Assembly (NCBI GenBank): GCA_038239195.1
Contig: JBBSEZ010000090.1
Coordinates: 1-26,650, forward strand
DNA length: 26,650 bases
Direction: 5' to 3'
Source of the DNA: JBBSEZ01 sp038239195
GTDB taxonomy: Bacteria; Planctomycetota; Planctomycetia; Gemmatales; Gemmataceae
Part shown: piece after piece, positions 8,410 through 15,179 of the stretch
How the letters are laid out: each line of letters starts with the position of its first letter
How positions within the stretch are numbered: the stretch's first letter is position 1
Notes under the pieces: generated by a model
Told to the model about the DNA's origin: nothing
The model's database searches: none
Seen by the model: only the letters and a program-made list of their open reading frames with translations
Translations under genes and position numbers: made by a program

Positions 8410-8868
8410 TCAGGTGTCGTACGAGCCGTCCCACGGTGGGTGGAACACCAAGTCGTTGGGCCACAGCGTGACGCTTTCTCCGAGTTCCTCGTCGGTGGTG
8501 TCCACGAGGCCGAACGACGATCCATCGACCAGCGCGGAGAACAGCCTTACCTCCACGTCACAGAAGCGGTAACCGTTCAGACGAGCGAGCATCTCCTGGC
8601 GCCAGGACTGTGCGCGCTCGGTAACTTGGTCCTCCCCATCCGCCGTGGTTCCGGCGAAGCGCGCCTCCGTGGACACGTGGCGGCCTCGGCCATCGAAAGT
8701 GTGGAGCACCGTATACCAGCGCTTGTGGCGCCTCCAGTCCCTCGGCACAGGGGTGGGCAAGGAGGCGACCACGAAAGCCATGAACTGCCGCCCATCGGCG
8801 CAGCGCCCGATGAATCGCGTGTAATAATCCGGCACCTGCTCGATCCGTATCCGCCTGGGAATGGCCAC
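8410..8868 (-). CDS. conserved-looking protein of unknown function (152 aa)
   Basis: I do not recognise the family. The protein is soluble and mixed alpha/beta, with no signal peptide or membrane span. The N-terminal part reads VAIPRRIRIEQVPDYYTRFI, followed by GRCADGRQFMAFV, a WRRHKRWYTVLHTFD stretch and an acidic C-terminus ending HPPWDGSYDT. The frame is open further upstream (TTG at 8940, ATG at 8907). The GTG at 8868 is preferred because a perfect AAGGAGG sits 7 nt before it and the other starts lack a binding site. It is convergent with the kinase gene and divergent from the DUF1501 gene. Confidence 0.72.
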   Translation of the reverse strand: MAIPRRIRIEQVPDYYTRFIGRCADGRQFMAFVVASLPTPVPRDWRRHKRWYTVLHTFDGRGRHVSTEARFAGTTADGEDQVTERAQSWRQEMLARLNGYRFCDVEVRLFSALVDGSSFGLVDTTDEELGESVTLWPNDLVFHPPWDGSYDT

Positions 8869-8990
8869 GCCCTTCCCTCCTTGCCTGCCTGGACGAACTC
8901 GCTTCATGGAGAATGTACCGCAGCGGCGGGGCCGGCTCAACGGGATTCGGGCCGGCCGTTCGCCTCACTTTCTCGCCCCGGGTGCCGCGG

Positions 8991-9022
8991 CCCCGAGAAA
9001 AGACGACATCTCCCTCTCGGGG
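8991..9022. repeat. hairpin in the leader of the DUF1501 gene
   Basis: CCCCGAGA at 8991-8998 and TCTCGGGG at 9015-9022 are perfect 8-bp inverted repeats with a 16-nt loop. They lie 34 bp upstream of the ATG at 9056, in the divergent intergenic region 8869-9055. This could be an operator or an RNA hairpin. No convincing promoter was found around it. Confidence 0.4.
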
Positions 9023-9055
9023 CGCGATAGACTGAAACCAACCACGAGGAGCATC

Positions 9056-10465
9056 ATGACTCAACGCGCCTGTCCCGACTTCTTCGCCGCCGCTCCGATG
9101 GGCCGGCGCGAGTTCCTGCGCGCCGGCTCCGTCCCGCTCCTGGGCCTGGGGCTGCCGCAACTGCTGCACGGCCGCGACGCCCCCCCGAAGGGGCGCGGCA
9201 AGGCAAAGGCCTGCATTCTCCTGTTCATGTGGGGCGGGCCGGCCCACCAGGACACCTGGGACATGAAGCCCGACGCCCCCGCGGAATATCGGGGCCCGTT
9301 CAAGTCGATCCCGACCAGCGTGCCCGGGCTGCGCATCTGCGAACACCTGCCGCGCCTGGCCCGGCACGCGGACAAGCTGGCCCTGGTGCGCTCGATGACG
9401 CACGGCGACGTCAACCACACCACCGGCACCCACTTCCTGCTGACCGGGCGGCCCTCCCCGCCGTTGAGCGCCCCCTTCGCGACCGACTGGCCCAGCTACG
9501 GCGCCGTCCTCTCGCGCCTGGGGCGAGGAACCAGCGCACTGCCTCCGTTCGTCTCCATGATGCCGAAGGTCCCCAACGGCGCCCCGCGCTTCGTGGAGCA
9601 GTCGCACGGGCAGGGCGCGGGCTGGCTCGGCCCGGCCCACGACCCGCTGCGCATCGACGCCGACGCCAGCAAGCCCGATTACAAGGTCGGCGACTTCGTC
9701 CTGTCCGCCGACGTGCCGCTGGCCCGCAGCGAGCGCCGCCGGGAACTGCTCGGCCAGCTCGACCGCCAGGTGCGGCGGATGGAGGCGCAGCTCGACGTCG
9801 CCGCTTCGCGCGCCAACCAGGAGCGAGCCTTCGCCCTGCTGTCGGCCCGGCGCGCCGCCGAGGCGTTCGACCTCACGCGCGAGCCGCTGCGGGTGCGCGA
9901 GCGCTACGGCATGAACGTCCACGGCCAGGCGGTGTTGCAGGCGCGCCGGCTGATCGAGGCGGGGGTGCCGCTGGTGACGGTGTTCTGGCAGAACGACGGC
10001 CTCACCAACGTCAGCGTCTATTGGGACACTCATCAGCGCAACTTCATCGACTTGAAGGACCGCCTTTGTCCGGTGACCGACCAGGCCTTCTCGGCGCTCC
10101 TCGAAGACCTGGAGGCGCGCGGGCTGCTGGACGAGACGTTGATAATCTGGACGGGCGAGATGGGCCGCACGCCGCGTGTCGGGCAGAGCGTGCCGGGCGG
10201 GGCCGGGGCGGGGCGCGACGGGCGCGACCACTGGGCGAAGGTGTTCACGACGGTGCTGGCGGGCGGGGGCATCAAGGGCGGCGTAGTCCACGGCGCCAGC
10301 GACCGCTACGCGGCGTATCCGGCGAGCAATCCCACCTCGCCGGCCGACCTGGCGGCGACGGTCTATGAGTGTCTGGGCGTCGATCCGCAGACGCAGTTGC
10401 GCGACCGGCTCGACCGGCCGATGACGCTGTGCGAGGGGGCGCCGATTCAGGCGATCTTGCGCTGA
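9056..10465 (+). CDS. DUF1501 family protein, Tat-exported
   Basis: The 469-residue product belongs to the DUF1501 family, abundant in planctomycetes and related to the sulfatase/alkaline-phosphatase-like fold. The substrate is unknown. The N-terminus has a twin-arginine motif GRREFLRAG (16-24) followed by a hydrophobic run, so export in folded form is likely. Family motifs include CILLFMWGGPAHQDTWDMKP, HGDVNHTTGTHFLLTG, the VTVFWQNDGL-type stretch, LIIWTGEMGRTPR and GRDHW. ATG at 9056 is preceded by GAGGAG at the right distance; longer in-frame extensions were rejected because the Tat signal would be internal. In many planctomycetes DUF1501 genes follow DUF1553/cytochrome genes, but no such partner is present here. 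Confidence 0.93.
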   Translation: MTQRACPDFFAAAPMGRREFLRAGSVPLLGLGLPQLLHGRDAPPKGRGKAKACILLFMWGGPAHQDTWDMKPDAPAEYRGPFKSIPTSVPGLRICEHLPRLARHADKLALVRSMTHGDVNHTTGTHFLLTGRPSPPLSAPFATDWPSYGAVLSRLGRGTSALPPFVSMMPKVPNGAPRFVEQSHGQGAGWLGPAHDPLRIDADASKPDYKVGDFVLSADVPLARSERRRELLGQLDRQVRRMEAQLDVAASRANQERAFALLSARRAAEAFDLTREPLRVRERYGMNVHGQAVLQARRLIEAGVPLVTVFWQNDGLTNVSVYWDTHQRNFIDLKDRLCPVTDQAFSALLEDLEARGLLDETLIIWTGEMGRTPRVGQSVPGGAGAGRDGRDHWAKVFTTVLAGGGIKGGVVHGASDRYAAYPASNPTSPADLAATVYECLGVDPQTQLRDRLDRPMTLCEGAPIQAILR

Positions 10466-10467
10466 TG

Positions 10468-10500
10468 GGCCGGTGAGACAGGCAGCCTGTCCCACCGGCC
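10468..10500. repeat. hairpin after the DUF1501 gene
   Basis: GGCCGGTGAGACAGGC (10468-10483) and GCCTGTCCCACCGGCC (10485-10500) are inverted with one mismatch and a 1-nt centre. The hairpin begins 2 nt after the DUF1501 stop codon and ends about 10 nt before the ribosome binding site of the next gene. No T-tract follows, so it is either an mRNA 3'-end stabiliser/attenuator or another dispersed palindromic repeat. Confidence 0.7.
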
Positions 10501-10523
10501 TCCTCCCCGCTAGGAGGTCCGCC

Positions 10524-13500
10524 ATGTCCCTCGAGCGCGTTCTCGTCACCGATTGGGAGCGAGCGAGACAGGACGGCGTGCTGCTCGGCACGGCCTTCGC
10601 CTTCGTCGGCGGCGACAACGCCCGCGTCGTGTCGCTGCTGGGGCCTGGCGCGGCTGCGCTGCCGGGGCTGAGCGTCGCCGCCCTCCCTCTGCCCGAACTG
10701 CGCCTGACCGGCATCGTCAGCGACAAGGCCCTCTACCGCGCCGGGCGAGACACCGTCCACCTCCTCGCCTTGCGCCTCGGCCTGTCCGACACCGAGGCCC
10801 GACTGCTGTTGCGCCGGGATGGCGCTTCCCCTACCAGCGTCCCCGTCCGGTTCGATCGGACAGGCCTGGCGACGGCGATCCTGCGCGACCTGACGACGGG
10901 CGACTACGAGGTGCGCTGGGACGGCCTCACAGACGAACCGCCCTGCTGCTTCACCGTGGCGGAATACCGCCTTGCTCCCCTCGTCGCAGACTTGCACCAG
11001 CGCCGGCTACTAAACGGTGGCGCGCGCCTGGCGCTCGCACTCCGCCTGGAGACGTTCGGGGTGCCTGTCGAGGGCGGAGTGCGCCTCGAGTTGACGGAGG
11101 GCGGCAGGCGCATCCACTCCACACAGGCCGTGGCCGTCCACGGGCTCGTCGAGGTCGAATTCGCGCTCGGGGGCGCCGGGCCGCACGCTGTCAACGTGCA
11201 ACTGGAAGCCAACCCCGGGCGCACGGCCACCGTGCCCCTCGTCGGGAGCCGGGCGGCCGAGCGGGCGCCTACGCTGTTCTCGCCGCTGGGGACGGAGGTC
11301 ACGGGCGCCCTGCTCCCCGGCCCCGACGCCCGCGAGGTACGCGGCCTTTACCTCTGCGAGGGCGCCGTGCGCAACACCCCCTTTGCCCTGGAGCGCGTCG
11401 ATACTATCAGCGCGCGCCTGCGCGCAAGGGTGGCGACGGGGCCGGTCTGTGTCGTGGTCGCCGACCTGACCGACGCGACTCGCCGCATCGCCGTCCAGCG
11501 CGATAACCTGGCTGCGGGTGAGGTGATCGAAGTCGAGGCGGTGGGGCCCGCCAGCGCGGTCGCGGTCGGAGCGTTCGTCCAAGGCGCCCCGTGGGAAGGG
11601 TGGGCGACCGTGCTGCGGCCGGTGCCGGCGCCGGTCGTGACGGTGCCGACAACGTGCCGACCGGGAAGCGAGGTGACCCTCGCCGTCGATCCCGGACAAA
11701 GCGGGGCGTCGGTTTATCTGGTCGTCAAGGACGCCCGCCTGCTCAGCGCGGACACGCCCGTGAGCCGGCTGGCAGGGCACGCGAAGGCGGCCGTCGAAGC
11801 CCTGGCGGGGATGTTGTCGGTCACGAAACCGGGGGCGGTTAACGGTTTCGTGAGCCTGGCCGACGGCCTATCCGCTCCCCAGGCGATTCTCGATCTCCTC
11901 CCGGAATCGGTGGCGCGCGAGAACGTGGTCTTTCCCCTGGCGCTGTGCGACGATGCGCTCGTCGTGGCCATGCCCGACCCGATCGACTTCGATAAGGTGC
12001 AGAGGCTCGAGTTCATTCTCAACCGCCGCGTGCGCGCCGTCGTCGCCCCCCGCGACCTCCTCGTGGCGGCGATCTGCCGGCACTACGGCCAAACCGAGGT
12101 CCAGTGCGTGGATTCGATGCTCGCCGAGCTCACCGACACGGCCATCGACTTCACCGAAACCGAGGCCGACGACTTCGACGACGAGGACTTCGACGACGAG
12201 GACTTCGACGACGAGGGCCCCGACGATGACGTCTTTGAAGAAACCGCCGTCGATGAGGACGCGGGGGAGAGAGACAACCGCTCGCGCAAGGCGCCCCTCG
12301 CGGCGACGCTCGCCGAGCCGGAGGTCCTGTTCGCCGGCCTGATGAGCGGCGTGGGCTCGTATGCCCTCACCCTGCGCTTGCCGGACACGTTCGCCGACTA
12401 CGTCGTGGAAGCATTCGTTGTCTCCGGCCTGGATTGGGCCTCGGCCAAGGGGAGGTTCCGGGCGGCGAAAGACCCGTTCGTCTCCCTCGACTTGCCGCCC
12501 TTCGTGCACCCCGGTGATTCGGTGCTGGGCCGCGTTCATGCCGGCGCGTCCTCGGGCCGCATGCGGCTGCGCGTCGCCCGCGACGGGATGGACGTCCCCT
12601 TGCACCACGAAGGCGAACCGCTGCCGCCGGGCGCCGAGATCGCCGCGCACCGGGCCGAGCTCGCCTTCGCGGTGGTCCCCGGCGATTACGAGGCGGTGGT
12701 CGAGGACGTGGGGGCCGGTGTCAGCGACCGGTCGGTGCGGCGCGTCGAGGCACTGGGGAAGTTGCGGGCGGAGGTGCGCGCTCTCCGGTTCTTGCGTCCG
12801 GGCGAGGCGTTGAGCCGGGCGGACGACCCGTCCGTCGTGGGGCTGCGCGTATTGCCGGGGTTGGATCGCCCCTTCGGGGCGCTGGTGGAGGCGACGGCCG
12901 ACTACGCGCATCACTGCTGCGAGCAGACCGCGGCCAAACTGCGCGCCGGCTGCGCCATGTGGGGCCTTGCCGACGCGGACGAACGCCGACAACGCGCCGC
13001 GACGGTCCTCTGCGCCGGCGTGCATCGCCTGGCAAGGATGTGGTTGCGCGGCCGCGGCTTCAAGGTGTACCCCGAATGCCCGGACCAGCCCCACCCCTAC
13101 CTGGGCCCTGTGGCGGCACGCTACCTGTGGGACCTCGAACTGCTGCGCCCTCGCGTCTCGCGCCTCAGTCCTGCGCTCGCGGAGGCCGTTGAGCAGGGGC
13201 TGGAGATGGCCCGGGACGCCACGGCGGCTTACGGCCTCGACTGGCCGCCGAAGGCGCCCCGGGCGGCGGAGGACGTCTACGCGGTGCTTCGGTCGAGCGC
13301 CGACGCCCCCGCCCGCGCCAAAGCGACCCAACGGGCCCGTGAACTGGTCGATCTGCTGTCGGGCGGGGCCACGAACGCCGGGGCCGTCCGTTGGCGCGCC
13401 GAGGCCGCCTACGCGGCAGCCGCGCTGCTGCGTGCTGGAGAGGGCCTGGACCGCGTGCTCCCCCTGGCGAACCGCGTCGTGGCCCAGTTCAACGAACAGG

Positions 13501-14069
13501 GCCGGCTCTACTCGACGCTCGACTCCGCGGCCGCGGTCGCGCTCATGACCGAACTGCAAGCGCAGGGCGTCATCAACGCCGGGGGAAAAGCCATCTTCGA
13601 TGGGCAGTTGCTCTCGCTGACCAAGGCGAGCGGGTTGTCCGCGAAGGCCGTGCGCGCGGTCGAGGGCGTGCTCGCCGTCGAGGTCACGCGCCTCGTCGAG
13701 GAAGACTGGGAGCAGATGGCGATTACCGCCCCGGTACGCGTCGCGTTGGAGAAGGACGGCCGGGCCCGCCAGCGCTTCACCGTGGGCGACGCCTTGACGT
13801 TGCGCGTGGCCCTCGAAGACGGCTACCGCGCCGGCGACTTGCTCTGGGTGTGCCTGCCCGACGCCCTCTCGCGCCTGCTCGGCGGCGGGCAGGTCAAGCG
13901 CTTCAGCGTCGATTTCCGGGGGCAGAACGAGCTCGCCCTCGACCTCGCGGCAACCGGGGCCACGACCGGGCCGCAACACTTCGCGGTGTGCGTCCGCAAC
14001 ATGTTCGAGGAGGAGCGGGTGGGCAACCCCGGGCGGCTCGCGGTGACGGTCGGGCCGGCCAGCGGCTGA
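10524..14069 (+). CDS. alpha-2-macroglobulin-like protein with inserted GspE N-terminal (MshEN-like) domain
   Basis: The 1181-residue product has the macroglobulin layout. An MG-type domain is seen at SDKALYRAGRDTVHLL (66-81). A bait/MG region follows with SVYLVVKDARLLSADTP (396-412). The LPDTFADYVVEAFVVSG block is at 619-635, then AAKDPFVSLDLPPFVHPGD (647-665) and a thioester domain from about 785 with YAHHCCEQTAAKL. Cys798 and Gln801 fit the CxEQ thioester pattern. Between the KDARLL region and the LPDTF block lies a foreign segment (about 446-545) resembling planctomycete GspE/PilB N-termini: LPESVARENVVFPLA, LVVAMPDPIDFDKVQRLEFILNRRV, HYGQTEVQCVDSML, TDTAIDFTETEAD. An acidic triplicated FDDED run follows. 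No signal peptide or lipobox is visible, unlike typical bacterial macroglobulins. ATG at 10524 has TAGGAGG just upstream. Function is unknown; a thioester trap or scaffold is inference. Confidence 0.85.
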   Translation: MSLERVLVTDWERARQDGVLLGTAFAFVGGDNARVVSLLGPGAAALPGLSVAALPLPELRLTGIVSDKALYRAGRDTVHLLALRLGLSDTEARLLLRRDGASPTSVPVRFDRTGLATAILRDLTTGDYEVRWDGLTDEPPCCFTVAEYRLAPLVADLHQRRLLNGGARLALALRLETFGVPVEGGVRLELTEGGRRIHSTQAVAVHGLVEVEFALGGAGPHAVNVQLEANPGRTATVPLVGSRAAERAPTLFSPLGTEVTGALLPGPDAREVRGLYLCEGAVRNTPFALERVDTISARLRARVATGPVCVVVADLTDATRRIAVQRDNLAAGEVIEVEAVGPASAVAVGAFVQGAPWEGWATVLRPVPAPVVTVPTTCRPGSEVTLAVDPGQSGASVYLVVKDARLLSADTPVSRLAGHAKAAVEALAGMLSVTKPGAVNGFVSLADGLSAPQAILDLLPESVARENVVFPLALCDDALVVAMPDPIDFDKVQRLEFILNRRVRAVVAPRDLLVAAICRHYGQTEVQCVDSMLAELTDTAIDFTETEADDFDDEDFDDEDFDDEGPDDDVFEETAVDEDAGERDNRSRKAPLAATLAEPEVLFAGLMSGVGSYALTLRLPDTFADYVVEAFVVSGLDWASAKGRFRAAKDPFVSLDLPPFVHPGDSVLGRVHAGASSGRMRLRVARDGMDVPLHHEGEPLPPGAEIAAHRAELAFAVVPGDYEAVVEDVGAGVSDRSVRRVEALGKLRAEVRALRFLRPGEALSRADDPSVVGLRVLPGLDRPFGALVEATADYAHHCCEQTAAKLRAGCAMWGLADADERRQRAATVLCAGVHRLARMWLRGRGFKVYPECPDQPHPYLGPVAARYLWDLELLRPRVSRLSPALAEAVEQGLEMARDATAAYGLDWPPKAPRAAEDVYAVLRSSADAPARAKATQRARELVDLLSGGATNAGAVRWRAEAAYAAAALLRAGEGLDRVLPLANRVVAQFNEQGRLYSTLDSAAAVALMTELQAQGVINAGGKAIFDGQLLSLTKASGLSAKAVRAVEGVLAVEVTRLVEEDWEQMAITAPVRVALEKDGRARQRFTVGDALTLRVALEDGYRAGDLLWVCLPDALSRLLGGGQVKRFSVDFRGQNELALDLAATGATTGPQHFAVCVRNMFEEERVGNPGRLAVTVGPASG
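12171..12215 (+). repeat. three-copy 15-bp in-frame tandem repeat (acidic)
   Basis: GACTTCGACGACGAG occurs three times head to tail at 12171-12185, 12186-12200 and 12201-12215, in frame, encoding DFDDE units inside the macroglobulin-like gene. It forms the centre of a strongly acidic linker that joins the GspE-like insert to the following macroglobulin domain. Perfect repeats of this kind are prone to copy-number change. Confidence 0.9.
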
Positions 14070-14113
14070 GCCGCCCGAGGTGGGGCGTTTCCGCGTCGTT
14101 CACCATTGTCCCC

Positions 14114-14584
14114 TCAGTCCGTTTTGAAGGTAGTGCGCGACCTCCGGTACGCGACCATCTCCACGTCCAGCTCGACCCGCTCGTTCTGGGACTCGGCACG
14201 ACGGGCGGGGCCCAGGGCCTCGTTCTTCAGGGCCTCGTCGATGGACTTCACGGCCGCCTGATACCTCGATTCCACGGTCCAGTTGCGCGCGTAATCGACG
14301 ATCGGCCCGTGAGCCCAGATCCAGAGCTGCCGCACCGCGAGCGTCGTGGGCGGTGCCAGCAGGATGACGAGGTTCTTGGCCAGCCCTTCGGGCAGAAGGA
14401 GGGCGACGCCCGCGACGAGCATCCCGCCGCCGATGCTGGCCGTGCCCGCGCCCCAGGCGTTCACTTCCGGGTCAGTACCGCTTTTTCTCCCTCGTGAAGC
14501 GCGTCGCCGCTTCGGAACGGCAATTCCTTGATCTCCACCAAGCTCGCCTTCGGCCTCCTCCGGCTTGACTTCGTCGTCTGCCAC
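14114..14584 (-). CDS. small membrane protein of unknown function (156 aa)
   Basis: The family is not recognised. The product has an acidic then basic N-terminus (residues 1-40), a hydrophobic glycine-rich segment (about 48-65), a second hydrophobic segment (about 69-90) and a charged helical tail (YQAAVKSIDEALKNEAL). It is probably an inner-membrane protein. The chosen start is GTG at 14584, with AAGGAG 7 nt upstream; this makes it overlap the preceding gene by 124 bp in another frame. An alternative GTG at 14464 overlaps the upstream stop as GTGA, a typical coupled arrangement, but it lacks a binding site and would shorten the protein to 116 residues. The gene is convergent with the macroglobulin-like gene. 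Confidence 0.6.
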   Translation of the reverse strand: MADDEVKPEEAEGELGGDQGIAVPKRRRASRGRKSGTDPEVNAWGAGTASIGGGMLVAGVALLLPEGLAKNLVILLAPPTTLAVRQLWIWAHGPIVDYARNWTVESRYQAAVKSIDEALKNEALGPARRAESQNERVELDVEMVAYRRSRTTFKTD

Positions 14585-14973
14585 GATTCCTCTCCTTCGC
14601 CGAATTCTCCGCGTGCCTGGAGGATGCGGACGAGCGGGGCAACGTCCTTCCGCTCGCCAAGGTCGAACGAGGCCCGTGCGAAGTGCGGCTCTTCCCCGAA
14701 GGCGAAGATGACCGCCTCCTCTTCGCCGACGGACGAGACGTGCAGAAAGACCCTCTTGGGGTTTCTGTCGAGGATCGACTGGACGCCCGGGTCGAACTGC
14801 CCGAGCATCATCAGGGCAGTGTCTCGAGGGGAAATGGAGACTGCAAAATTCTGCATGTCCCGCATCAAGCGGGCCCGCGTCTGGAGAAGAACGGTGGTGG
14901 AGTACGCCAGAGACAGGGCAGCCACGGCGAGCGAACTGACCGCTGCGCACGTCTTGAAGTCAAGCCATTCCAT
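14461..14973 (-). CDS. membrane-anchored protein of unknown function (170 aa)
   Basis: The family is not recognised. An N-terminal hydrophobic segment (about residues 9-30, AAVSSLAVAALSLAYSTTVLL) is a signal anchor. A soluble domain follows with FDPGVQSILDRNPKRVFLHV, VGEEEAVIFAFGEEPHFARASF and a basic region, ending in VEIKELPFRSGDAL. Such a layout fits a small membrane-tethered domain. ATG at 14973 has a modest AGGTAGG upstream. It is first in a two-gene unit with the overlapping membrane-protein gene and lies downstream of the EF-G terminator, so it needs its own promoter, which I could not identify. Confidence 0.62.
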   Translation of the reverse strand: MEWLDFKTCAAVSSLAVAALSLAYSTTVLLQTRARLMRDMQNFAVSISPRDTALMMLGQFDPGVQSILDRNPKRVFLHVSSVGEEEAVIFAFGEEPHFARASFDLGERKDVAPLVRILQARGEFGEGEESWQTTKSSRRRPKASLVEIKELPFRSGDALHEGEKAVLTRK

Positions 14974-15114
14974 CGCTTATGCCTACCTTTCCCTACCGGA
15001 CGAGACGATCCGAGGGAACGAGGGGAAGTCCCCGCATGTTATGGTATCCGCCCGGAAGGCCCGAAGGAAGCCGGAACCAAGGGCCGCGCGAAGCGTCCCG
15101 TGCCGCCGCACGCG

Positions 15115-15151
15115 AAAAAAGGGGGCCGCGGGAAATCTTCCCCGCGGCCCC
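15115..15151 (-). terminator. intrinsic terminator of the EF-G gene
   Basis: On the minus strand, GGGGCCGCGGG, loop GAAGATTT, then CCCGCGGCCCC forms a perfect 11-bp GC stem (plus coordinates 15122-15151). It is followed by C and TTTTTT (15115-15121). It lies about 30 nt after the EF-G stop codon and is the clearest rho-independent terminator in the window. Confidence 0.9.
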
Positions 15152-15179
15152 TCTCGCTCTTGCTCTTTTCGCGACCGGC

